Shown piece by piece: positions 11,701-21,838 of a DNA stretch of 64,000 bases (position 1 is the first letter of the stretch; each line of letters begins with the position of its first letter). The translations under genes and the position numbers were made by a program. Under the pieces are notes generated by a model. The model saw nothing but the letters and a program-made list of their open reading frames with translations, had not been told where the DNA came from and made no database searches. The DNA is from Tricholoma matsutake (lineage: Eukaryota > Basidiomycota > Agaricomycetes > Agaricales > Tricholomataceae). The DNA is taken from contig AP026543.1 of NCBI GenBank assembly GCA_026075535.2, positions 10,664,001 to 10,728,000 of the forward strand, given 5' to 3'.

Positions 11701-14700
11701 TTGGTGAGTGAAATCCCAATGAAATGGTACAGTGTCACCATTCAATGCCATCAACACTCCCATAGGCACTCGGACACTGGCAAGATCATCTGCAAGATAA
11801 CTGACGGAACTCAGAAATCCACGGAGTAAGTCCCGATTTGTTGGCACTTTCCATGTTAAAACACTGTTTATTTTAGCAGGATCCATATGAATTCTATCAG
11901 CGTCAATGACATGGCCGAGGACCTTCAGCTCTTTGCATAGAAGCTGAAGCTTTCATTTACTAAGGTAAAATTTCTCTTTTGTTAGAAGGTCAATAACAGT
12001 CTTAACATGTCCAACATGTTCTCCCAGTGTACTAGAATAAATTATTATGTCATCTAGGTACACATCCATCCAGACGCCGATATATGCAGTGAAAATATGA
12101 TTCATCAGTGCTTGGCATGTAGTGGGCGCATTACAATCACCTTGCTGTATGACGAGGCTGACCATAGTTCCATCTGGTGTAGTGACAGCTGTTTGAGGCA
12201 CATGCTCAAGAATAATGCGGATCTGCTCAAACACGTCTTTCATGTCCATTAATGACCAATGCACTTTACTGGCAATGCAACGGAGGATCCCTTCAATATT
12301 TGGCAAAGGTGAGGCCATTTTTTTTGTATTTAGGTTTCTCATACGAAAATCATTGACACAATGCAGGAGCGGTGGATTTGTTCCCGGCTTTACGATCAAC
12401 AACATTGGAGCAGTACTTGTTACTGTCGACTGTTTCCACCAGCTAGTGTGGAGATATGCATCTTGCTTGGCAATCCACTGTGGCCTTAGCACTTCTGGGC
12501 AGCATGCGGGCCGCCAAGGGTAAACCTTCTCCACATCAATCAGTGGAATTGTGTGATTGATGGCGCATAGTGGTGGGAGTGGTAAGTCATGCCAAATATG
12601 CTCAACACATATTGGCTCAGCATACCTCAACAGCTCGTCGCGGACCCTGTCAAGTTGATTGTCGTATGCATTCATTGCCCAAGAAGCAATTCTTGTTACT
12701 GATTCTCCCCTTAAAGGTCGTGCCTCAGCACTTCCAACTACTATGGTTGAAGGGTTTAGTCCAATCGTTATTTGGTGCTGGAATAACCAAGGTGTCCCCA
12801 GAATTAAATCATAACTGGATATGTTAATAATATCAAAATAATGTTCTTCCTTGATATCTTGGTACTGGAACTGAACTTTCGTTCCAGCATTTACTTTTGA
12901 TCTAGAACCCTGAACTGCCAATTGTAATGGTAAGGGTTTTGCTAAATTTATTCGGCTCACTCAGAGCTGATCCGCCAAAGTTGTAGACATGAAATCACCA
13001 AGCGATCCTGAGTCGACCAAAGCATGGACACTATGTCCATTGATCCATGCGACAACTACAACTGGTTTTGGAACCACTCGCGTCACATCCCAAGTTATTG
13101 CAGAGTTCTGCTCAATCACGGACAGCTGATCTCTGGGCACTTGTACTCCATTTAGCTCAAGCTCGACACCATCATCTGGCAGCATCAAGGATGACGATAT
13201 TACAGCCAACACATTGTGATATATTTGGTTTACAATGCAGGTCCATTCTGGATCTTCGAGGGGTTCCTCAAGCACAAAGAAGTAGTCATCTTCATCCAGG
13301 AGTAAGAGGCTTCCTTTGTGTGGCTCTACCACATGTGGTTTGTTCAATTGCTTATCATACCACTTGAAGATATCAAAGTTGTGATCCTCAAGAAGATATC
13401 TGGGCACTTTGGTCTCAACATTTCACATATAATCTAGAATGAGATACTGTTTTCAGTTCCTTGGATCTGGTAAGACCTCGAACCGTTTTTCAATAATGAA
13501 ATGATATTCATCCCTGGGGTAGGGGCCTCCTTCCTGTAGCAACGAAGCTGCAGCATTTGCTAGCATATCACCATTTACTAAATAGTGGAATCTATCTTGC
13601 AAGACCGAGGCCGAAGACATGTCTTGCCTCTCGCACTCTTCAGCATACCACTTGGGCAACGTAAACCCTGGTGTATGTAAATGTTTGGTCAAAATAAACG
13701 ACTCTGTTCGTCGTAATGAATCCTTTATCATATAATGACTCCTAGACACCCGTTTCACCTTGAAACGACGTTTCTTCAGCCGCTGTCCCCAGTTATGTTT
13801 GTAAGCAGTAGCATCTCCAGGATATGGCTCAGCTAACACAAGCATCTCAGTAGCCGCTACAGCGAGCACATCCCCAATAGGTGTGTATTCTCGTAATACT
13901 TTACTCGAGAAGTAAGCTGGCTGCACAATGTTTCATGTTCTACGCTTCTCACTAATGTGCTTATTATACCACTGCAGGATTCTGAACTGTGGTTTGGCCA
14001 GAAGGTTAATGCCGACCTCCGTCAGCATATGCTTGCCATAGTCAATGATGAAGCAGGTATGTGCTCGTCTCTCGAAGCGGAAGCGGCTCAATGCTTCTTG
14101 CTCATCATCTGGTTGATTTATTGGAGCGGGGAATATATTTACTGCGAGTTTTAGTCTATGTGCTAACATGTCAAGATAGATGTCGCCTATACTGAAGTCA
14201 TATATTCTGGGGTAATAAGCGTTGGGCTTGGGTACTTGTGGAAACAATTTCTCGATAAGTTGATCCGCATACCACAGGGGGCAGTTGAACTCTGGATCAA
14301 GTAACTGCTCTTTGTTTATTTCAATGCTATACCCTGCTGGGTCATTGAAGGAATCATGTTGCAGGTCATTAATAAGGTAAACATTTTTCTTCTCTGGTAT
14401 CCAAACTAGTACAAAACGATGATCTTCCATTACTGGTTTTTTCAGATCATCCCCCGGGTAAGGCTGCGCATGTTGGAGCTGCGCCTCAGCTATAAGTGTG
14501 GGTGCATCACCCATAATAGGAAAATACTCCTCAGAATTCTCAAGGTATGGATCCCTGTTGAAATCAAATGAGACTGCTCCACATGGTAGATCGTGCAACT
14601 CTTTTGTGGTATCTGCTAGCTCTCGCAACTCATCTACCTCAGCTAGGTTAATCCCGGTTTTATATGAGGGTAAACCTGGGGCCTTTCCCGATTTGTCGGA

Positions 14701-16884
14701 CTTCATGAAGGCACCCTGCGGGCAATTCCATGCTAGGTGACCCGGTTCCTTACACTTGAAGCACTTCCTGGCAGCTAACAGCTCATTTCTCTCCTTCTCA
14801 CTCATTTGGGTTTTTGAAGGCTTAGAACTTTGAGAATTTGACCCAGATGGTCTAACATTAGCTGTATTCGATGACCTTGACTGGTTAGCTCGCAAATTGC
14901 TTGGATGAAAGCCCTTCTGCTGAGGCAGCGAATTTTCATGGCTGTTCCCATTGCTAAACGGCCTTCTCTCACGTTTGAAGTTTTGCGTTCTATTTTGGCA
15001 GTGCCCTCCATTTTCTGAAGAAAACCTTTGGGAGTTATTATTATTGTCACCATCAGACCATCCCCTTTTGGACGTTCCTTCTCTTTTGGACACTTCGAAG
15101 TGTTCTGCAGCTTCGACAACCCTTTTCCAGGACGAGACTTCAGGGTTCAACTTTTCCCACCACAAAGCCTGCCAGATATCTTGGTTGAGTCCTTTCCATA
15201 AGTTTAGAACTCGTTGCCACTTGTCACTAACACCTATCATCATATGCAGCTCCTCAAGCTCATAGACATAGTCATCAATGGACCAGTTACCCTGGGTACA
15301 GCTGTCAAGCTTGTCCCAAAGATCTGACCTAAAACTTATGGGGAAGCAGTAATCGAAGATTCCACTAAAGAATTTTACTAGCGTCATTTTACACTCTTTT
15401 TGAGCCGCTTTCTGTGTGTAATAGTTTTTTGCCTTTCCTTTCAGATAATATGACAGAATGTGTATTCTTCGACTTGAAGGCACCCACCCGTCTACCAGGT
15501 AATCCATGCTTTCATTCACAAATTGATGGAATAATCGAGGGTCTGCTTGACCATTATACTCTTTGGGCAGTTGTGGTTTGATTCTAGTGGAACTAGAATG
15601 TGATTGATGATGCTTCAAGTGTCTTTTGGAGTGCCTGCTTCTATGACTTCTTGAATGAGATCTGGATTGTTCGGAGGAGGCTGTTGAGTCATCACCAGAG
15701 TCTGAACCCGAGTCTGAGCCGCTGGGACTCGACGAACTGCCAGAGTCCGAGGAATCGCTACGGCTGGAACTGGAGTCAGAGGAATCTGATGAGCTCGACG
15801 AAGACGACGAGGGTGAAGACCCATCACCATCAACTGATTGGCTATCCTCCCAAACTTCATCCAAAATGCAACCAAGGTAACTCTTAGCTTCTACCTGGTC
15901 TAGAGGTCATAATGCATTGGCTCGACCTTTCTTAGTTTTACTAGGCTTGGATTTCTTGCTCAATCCAGCGAGCCAATCAGCTCCAAGATTGGCCAATGGA
16001 CCCCAGTCACTAGACTTGGAGTCTTTCTTGTGAGCTTTCTCTTTTTCTTTCCTAGACTTAGCTTTCTGTGAGCCAGTTGGTCTCTTTCGGGGCTTTCCAT
16101 TTTTGTCCCCAGGTGGTGCCAAGTTTTTCATTGACACTGGACCAATGTGCTCGTCTATAGACTTCTTTTCTTTAGAGGCAGCAGATCCTGCTTCCTCCAA
16201 CTCGAGCTTCCTTTTCTGACTATAGTATTCATACTGATGTTTTCATCTGTCAGCATCAAGTTCTTCGGGGTCAATGCCAGTATTGCCCCAGTTTCGGGGG
16301 TCTGGTCCCTTTCCTTTTACAACAGAGGTACCTTCGACGCGCGAGGAAGCTGTTCCTATGCTGGTTCCTAACACAGCATTACATATCCGGATACACTCAC
16401 GCTGGTCTGGAGTCAAACCTTTCTCAGCCTCTTCCAACACAGGATCGTCTCAATCCTGCTTAGCTTTGGCATGTTTGGATAGGAATCTGACTCTAATATT
16501 ACTCTTCTTTAGAGATTCTAAACTACGGGACCTTCATGGCTTGACTGTGACCCACGGTTCTCCTTCTTCCTCTTCTACACCAAAGAGGGGTGACGCAAAG
16601 GCACTATGGCCTTTGTCATCATCGTCAGAGGGCATTTCACCAACTCTGGGCTTTGTAGAAGCATTCACTCCCTCCCATGCAGTTAGGTCATCCAAGGAAT
16701 TCCTAACACCATCAAGAGATGGCGACAGGGATCTCGCCACAACCACATCCATGAAGGATCTGGCTGCTAGGGTGGAAGGTAAAGGGTGCATTGAGGCATC
16801 CCTGATAGATGAACCAGTGTCTGCAGAAGGACGGATTGACTCACCTTGAACATGTCTAGTCGTGCTGCGCAGCTTGTTAGACAT
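8782..16884 (-). pseudogene. Ty3/gypsy Gag-Pol polyprotein of element A
   Basis: A single frame of 2701 codons ends at TAG (8782-8784). In order: a dis-ordered N-terminal region; an acidic Ser-rich tract; a retrotransposon gag core (PKEYNGQADPRLFHQFV); a zinc knuckle CFKCKEPGHLAWNCP at 14763-14719; four repeated WY-ending modules; protease with DSG (Asp codon 13014-13012) and ILGTPWL; reverse transcriptase with YLDD (12060-12049); RNase H with TDG (Asp codon 11598-11596) and ADALS; integrase with an H/H/C/C finger near 10458-10342 and D-D-35-E (Asp codons 10254-10252 and 10062-10060, Glu codon 9954-9952); and a chromodomain-like segment EWAVEHIEEHVG...VTWMPYYQIEHL at about 9360-9200. Nine in-frame TGAs lie at 16534, 16450, 16243, 15907, 13933, 13453, 13423, 12961 and 11953 (lowest coordinate given). 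No in-frame TAA or TAG and no frameshift was seen before the end. Confidence 0.93.
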
Positions 16885-17049
16885 TTTCTCGATTTGATAA
16901 AAAGTTGTAAAGAGTTTGTTGACAGAGGAAATAACAAGGGGCTTTCGTCGATAAGCAGTGAAGTCCGGGGTGATCAGCCACAGAGTATCGGGGCATAAGG
17001 ATAAAAGCAGAGAGAGGTTTTTCAGATAGTTTCTGTACTCATCAAAATA

Positions 17050-17324
17050 TGTGGTGAAAGCATGACCGGTAGTTACGGTTTCGTCACACGTTCAATTTGG
17101 ACAGGAGGGACGTGATATAATGAAACTGGATTCTGAATCTTAAACTACAAGTACGTAGAATATTTATACTGTAGGATAAATAGGGGTTCATAGAATAAAT
17201 ATAACACAGGAGCTCAGGGGTGAAGGCCGTACCGTAGCCAAAGAAATGGTGGGTAAGGGGGTGATCAAATAAATAAGAAACACTGTCTGTATTGTACTAG
17301 TTGGTTAGGGTTGAGTTTGTCACA
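17050..17324 (-). repeat. 5' LTR of element A
   Basis: 275 bp, partner of the LTR at 5535-5809. It keeps more CpG sites than the 3' copy, for example CGTCACACG near 17092. Gag begins only about 165 nt inside it. Confidence 0.95.
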
Positions 17325-17451
17325 TTGTTTCTGTCGTTGCAGCACCTTGCAAGCCTCTTGTGTCGTCGTGCTTCCCATTCTCATTCTGTATGCATAGTCT
17401 CTTTGTAAATAATCGTTAGTAGAGTAAAAAAAAGTTGAAGAAAAAACTAAG

Positions 17452-17510
17452 AGGCTCAGGAGGCAACCCTCCTGAGCCTTTGTGTGCTTGCCTGCAGCCA
17501 GTTGCCGGCA
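17452..17510 (-). other. A-type hairpin 2 with an adjacent B-type imperfect hairpin
   Basis: AGGCTCAGGAGG (17452-17463) pairs perfectly with CCTCCTGAGCCT (17468-17479) across the 4-nt loop CAAC. On the minus strand it is followed by a T-rich tract and TACTAAC, as in an intron, although the donor is non-consensus. TGCCTGCA (17489-17496) and TGCCGGCA (17503-17510) form a second stem with one mismatch. Confidence 0.6.
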
Positions 17511-17536
17511 TTGTGCCTTGCATCCCCTGTGTGTAG

Positions 17537-18320
17537 CACTACTGGGGCTGACCTGTGTTTCCCACAGAAACACAGCCTTAGAAACTTGTTTTAAGACTTC
17601 TGATGTATATATCCTTTGGATATTCTTCATATGTATGTAAAAGAAATGTCAGGGAAATATTTTACATGTATCCAAGCTGCATCTGCAAGGAACATAAAAG
17701 GTGTATTCTACAATGTTTCTTTCAGATCCCTTCTGGAAACATTTCTCATGTTCCCTTTGTGTAAGTTAAAGAAACACTTTTTATGTAATTATGCTGTATC
17801 TGCAGAAAACATTTAACATGTAATTTTATTATGTGTTTCCTAGGGATACATGTGTAACCATGGTAACCCCTTTGTTCTTTGCATGTATCCATAGAAAACA
17901 CACAATAAAATATATGTCAAGTGTTTTCTGCAGATACAGCCATAATTACATAAAAAGTGTTTCCTTAACTTACACAAAGGGAACAGTAACCCCTTTGTTC
18001 TTTGCATGTATCCATAGAAAACACACAATAAAATATATGTCAAGTGTTTTCTGCAGATACAGCCATAATTACATAAAAAGTGTTTCCTTAACTTACACAA
18101 AGGGAACATGAAAAATGTTTCCAGAAGTGATCTGAAAGAAACATTGTAGAATACACCTTTTATGTTCCTTGCAGATGCAGCTTGGATACATGTAAAATAT
18201 TTCCCTGACATTTCTTTTACATACATATTAAGAATATCCAAAGGATATATACATCAGAAGTCTTAAAACAAGTTTCTAAGGCTGTGTTTCTGTGGGAAAC
18301 ACAGGTCAGCCCCAGTAGTG
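17537..18320. mobile_element. CACTA-type foldback MITE
   Basis: The 784-bp element starts CACTACTGGGGCTGACC and ends with the inverse complement ...CCCCAGTAGTG. It is flanked by TAG on both sides (17534-17536 and 18321-18323), so it has CACTA ends and a 3-bp duplication, the signature of the CACTA/EnSpm superfamily. Almost the whole element folds on itself, with arms of roughly 300 bp meeting near 17.85-17.95 kb. It encodes no transposase; open frames inside are arm translations. A Plavaka-like or other CACTA-family enzyme would be the natural mobiliser (inference). Confidence 0.9.
17863..18108. repeat. Perfect 123-bp tandem duplication inside the MITE
   Basis: Positions 17863-17985 and 17986-18108 are identical 123-bp copies, starting GTAACCCCTTTG and ending AAGGGAACA. 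The perfect identity suggests a recent slippage or repair event within one arm of the foldback. Confidence 0.92.
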
Positions 18321-18323
18321 TAG

Positions 18324-18387
18324 GTTAGCATGTTAGGGAAGAAAGTAAAACATACCTGAGGCTCGAGACACAGATGTGTCTTGAGCC
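18324..18387 (-). other. A-type hairpin 6 with splice donor, intron disrupted by the MITE
   Basis: Stem 18360-18372 pairs with 18375-18387 (13 bp, one G:U), 2-nt loop. On the minus strand it is followed by CAG|GTATGT (intron from 18355), CTAAC, and, beyond the MITE, CTACACACAG|GGG at 17536-17527. Without the MITE and one TAG the intron would be about 41 nt. Confidence 0.6.
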
Positions 18388-19683
18388 CCAGTTGTCATTG
18401 TTGTTGCTGCTGTTGCCCTTGCCCTTACCCTTTCCCTTGCCCTTGCTGTTGTTGTTGATGTTGTTGTTGTCGCCGCCATTGTTGTTGTCGAGCCTTTGGT
18501 GGTTGTTGATGTTGATGTTGACATTGTTTGTTGTTGACACGTTGTTACTCAGAAAGGGAATCGCCACATGATGTCATAGGTGTGAGAGCTCGCCTGCTTA
18601 CGGCAGTGGTCAGATGAGCTGCCGCTTCCGTTAAGCTATTTGTAGGTAGTGTGTAGCAAGTAGTGTGTCAGGCCACTACTTCTGCTTAAACTGTGTAACT
18701 ATCTATATACCATTTAACTACTGTATACGTGGTTTTGGTGACAAGGGGGTATACATAAACATAAATATATATGGTATAACTTGTTGGGCCATGGCTACGC
18801 CTGGCATGAACAAGTCCTCACTTCAGGAAATTTTTCCTTTAGTCTGCATTTATTTTCTTTTGATGCAAGGCCATATGGCAGATAATATATACAATTGTGG
18901 TATAAGATCTACTAACCAGCTTCAAATAATGTACTTGAAAATCACACAGCATGGTGCTACCATCTAATAGGTACAGGTAAGTATCAATATAATGTAAAGT
19001 GAATCAAAGTGGCACAAAATAAAATAAAGAAGGTGATGCATGAAGTAGCATATGAAGCAAGTAACAAGCTTGACTAATGAAGCAATTTTGAAAACCAATA
19101 CTGTATAACACTAGGCATAAATTGCAATGTTTGCCTGTTTTCCTCTGCAATGTTGAAGATCTGTAGTGGGTAGTAATTGTCCATCATATAACATGTTGGC
19201 ACCAGTAGAAATGCCATCATGAAACCATATCTGTTCATTAATCATAACATGTGAAGTGTAATGCAATTCTCCATAATATATAACACCCTGTAGTTTCATA
19301 GTGTGAGATTGATTATCTCTACAGGTAATTGTTACCTCTGGATCTATACATATATCCTTGCCTTCAAACTACACTGTCCAAGGTCTGGTCCAGTTTTTGT
19401 CTGGACCTGGACCTCCAGGTCCAGACCGGGTCCGACCTGCTAAATACATTTTTCACCTGTAAAGTTTCAAAAATGAAAAAATAAAAATAAAAATAAAAAT
19501 AAAAATTTAGACGGGGTTCCAACACTGAAAAAGAAAAGATACAATTAACCCCTCACACAAATGCAAAGGGGCAGCACAACAATATTAAACCAAAAAAAAA
19601 AAATCCTGCCTGGCACAAAACATGGGGGAGAGGGTCATCCCATCCAAAGCGAGAAAAATAAAATAAAACTAAAGTACTCCCTC
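18388..19683. repeat. Low-complexity and unassigned stretch
   Basis: 18388-18545 is GTT/GGC-rich triplet sequence; it translates to an Asn-rich and Gly-Lys frame that I treat as simple repeat. 19385-19440 carries repeated GGACC/GGTCC motifs in inverted arrangement, reminiscent of a decayed transposon end. 19476-19506 is (AAAAT)n. No gene is recognised in the rest. Confidence 0.55.
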
Positions 19684-20204
19684 CTATCGCAAAGCATAGG
19701 GGGAGGTTAAGGGCATGGGGCCGTGGTGCCATCGTGTTGCGCCCATTGTCAATGCCATCCTTGTGGTCACCCTGCCATTTGCTTGTCCCCTGTCGTTCTG
19801 GTCATCCATTAGCACCCACATTCTGCGATGCAAACAGTCACTTGCAGCAGCATGGGTGCTAGGGCCATTGCCCTCATTGCCGTTGGGCCCCTGTTTGTCA
19901 TCGACCACCTGCAATCCACCATGCAAGCAGCGGCTCGCAGCGGTGGGGGGTGCTTGGATCGTCCTGTGCATTGTTGCTGTCCCCTCTTCCTCGTTGTTGT
20001 CCCTGCGTCCCTGCCCATTTTGTCATGGTCCCCGTCCCTGTTGTCATTGTCTTCTCCCGGTCCTGGTTCTCCTATCATCATTGTCCCCTGGTTTGTCGCC
20101 AAGCACCTGCGATCCACCCTGCTCGCAGCAGTGTGTGGCGGGTACTGGAATTGTTGTCCAGTCATTGTTGTCCAGTCATCATTGTTAGCAGTTCTAGTTA
20201 GTTG
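19684..20204 (-). repeat. Three tandem B-type hairpin repeats in an exon-like region
   Basis: Three related segments (about 19811-19860, 19906-19953 and 20105-20146) each contain a self-complementary core. The first is bounded by AGCACCCA (19811-19818) and TGGGTGCT (19853-19860). On the minus strand they lie downstream of a predicted intron acceptor (20205), so they may be exon 2 of the unit that starts with hairpin 3. The minus frames translate to repeated Ala-Ala-Ser and His-rich peptides with no known function. Confidence 0.55.
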
Positions 20205-20289
20205 CTAAAAAAGTTTGTTAGTAATAAAATAATGAAATAAGAAGAAACTTACTAACAGCCCAAGAGACGTAGCTTCACGTCTCTTGGGC
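20205..20289 (-). other. A-type hairpin 3 with downstream intron
   Basis: GCCCAAGAGACGT (20258-20270) pairs perfectly with ACGTCTCTTGGGC (20277-20289) across a 6-nt loop. On the minus strand it is followed by GTTAGT or GTAAGT (20256 or 20252), a pyrimidine-rich tract, TACTAAC (20223-20217) and TTTTTTAG ending at 20205, a complete intron of about 50 nt. Confidence 0.65.
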
Positions 20290-20668
20290 CTTTTATTCGT
20301 GTGCTTTGCCTCCTTCTCATTGTCTCCCCTCATCTCCCGCTGTCTCGTTGTTCCATTGTCATTCCGTTTGGTCTGGTGGCAGCATTGTCATTCTCTCGCC
20401 GATTTGTAGTTGCATGCGTGCTGCACACAGACCACTTGGTCATGTTTGCACACCCAAACAAAAAAGTGGTGCCACTTGTTCACCATTCCCATGGCTGCCA
20501 AACCATCAACCCAGGCTGCGTACATCAACATCAACCACCACTCCCACCCTTGATATTGCTGCCACCACTCTGCCTCCTTCCACCACCACCACTTCATCAA
20601 TGCCTGCCGCTACTCCCACATCCCCCACATTGGACAACACTGCCAAATGCCACAAACAAACTGCATCA

Positions 20669-20764
20669 GGCCCAAACAACATCCATCATCATTTGGGCCC
20701 CAAGTAATGTTTTTTTAGTGTTTTTTTTTTTTTGAACAACTAATCTTTTCTTTTCATTTTTTAG
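20669..20764 (+). other. A-type hairpin 5 with downstream intron, opposite orientation
   Basis: GGCCCAAA (20669-20676) pairs with TTTGGGCC (20692-20699). The sequence continues CCAA|GTAATG (20704), a T-rich tract, CAACTAATC and CATTTTTTAG (20764), an intron of 61 nt. It is divergent from hairpin 3, about 0.4 kb away, and its stem core GGCCCAAA is shared with the unit at 63.74 kb. Confidence 0.65.
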
Positions 20765-21324
20765 GTTCTAACTTTGTTGTACCCATGAGCTGGCACCAAT
20801 GCAGCACCCACATGCCCACCCACACCACTGCTGTGAGCCCCCGCTCACAGGGTGGTATGGGTCCCATTCTGGATGACACCACTGCAGAACCAACACACCA
20901 CCCACACCTCCACTGCGAGCAACTGCTCATGGGGTGGATGAGGGTGGTGACAACAGACAAATTACCAACACGATGGACATGAATGCCAATGCTGGACAAG
21001 GATGCCAATGCCAGACGAGGACATCAATACCAATGCCAGATGAGGATGCCAGGGCCAACGAGGATGCCAATGCCAATGCCATGATGATGATGCCCCCCCC
21101 TTGCATTCACTCCTGCAGTGGGTGCATATTTTTTCTTGTCCTCAGCCCCTCATCCTACTTTGTAGTACTTTTTCATTTTATTATCCATATGCCTGCTCAT
21201 GGGCCCCAGCCCTGTGAGGGGCTTCATGTCATTTTAGAGTAGTAGTATTAGTCTTAACTACATATGTAGATTTACAAGATGGTTCTGGTTTGGCCCCAAG
21301 ATGGGAAAAAACCAACTGAACCAG
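20765..21324 (+). repeat. Exon-2-like stretch with two B-type hairpins and hexamer repeats
   Basis: Downstream of the acceptor at 20764 lie CTGTGAGC/GCTCACAG (20831-20838 with 20843-20850) and GAGCA/TGCTC (20917-20921 with 20924-20928), each flanked by CCAC and GGTGG. 20975-21085 is GATGCC/AATGCC hexamer-rich sequence. No gene is recognised between there and the LTR fragment. Confidence 0.5.
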
Positions 21325-21838
21325 TGATAGGTTGTCTCCTCAGCTCAAAGGCTGATTCACCATTACAACCACATTCTAATCACATTGGCTAACTCCTACA
21401 ATGTCCCAGAAGTCTCGACCAAGTTTATCGATTGCAATATCATATTGACCATGTTGACACATTGCCAGCAACATCGATCATACTTAGAAACTACATTGCA
21501 CAACTCTAGGACTACCTCAAAGCACCCTAAGAACCCTCCAAATGAACATCAAGTATCCCCAATCAACTTCAAACAACTGCAACCGTGATCGAAAATTGTC
21601 GACCACCATTGAGCATTATCAATCAGCATCAAGAAACTATGAACAACATTGGGTGCCATGTTCATTATCTAAATGCTGGAATACCATGTGGCAGGGAGTA
21701 TTCTAACTTGTGCTCAGACCTGCTGATAGTAGGTCAGCCTCATGGCAAGCCCCTATCGCATACAGAACCTGCTGGATGGATTATTGTGACACTTAGCGTG
21801 GTTTATACACAAAGGACAGTCTCCTTTTAGTTCTTTAT
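21325..21838 (+). repeat. Truncated LTR of family C
   Basis: Starts TGATAGGTTGTCTCC like the other family-C LTRs and follows them through the ACACAAAGGACAGT landmark, then stops matching near 21838. Its 3' half is missing, so no target duplication can be tested. Confidence 0.8.

Larger units (their letters stand above)
5535..17324 (-). mobile_element. Full-length Ty3/gypsy LTR retrotransposon, element A
   Basis: Two 275-bp direct repeats (5535-5809 and 17050-17324), each TG...CA, bound an 11.2-kb interior, and the pair is flanked by a perfect 5-bp duplication TTGTT (5530-5534 and 17325-17329). The interior holds a gag-pol frame (16884 to 8782), a long 3' region and a small 3' ORF (6177 to 5842), all on the minus strand. 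Domain order is gag, protease, reverse transcriptase, RNase H, integrase, chromodomain-like, which is the Ty3/gypsy order. A purine-rich run (GGAGGGCG) precedes the 3' LTR; no standard tRNA primer-binding site is obvious after the 5' LTR. Nine in-frame TGA codons imply the copy is not autonomous. Confidence 0.95.

Noticed and set aside
8782..16884. TGA read as an Arg codon (recoding) rather than decay
   Set aside because: The same C-to-T and G-to-A changes at CpG occur in LTRs, target duplications and primer sites, where no translation acts. Simple deamination explains both.
17833..18241. Small ORFs on both strands at 17.6-18.2 kb
   Set aside because: They are translations of the MITE arms and of its tandem copy, mirrored on the two strands.
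18325..18567. Asn-rich protein gene
   Set aside because: A translation of GTT/GGC triplet repeats open in several frames; no coding support outside the repeat.
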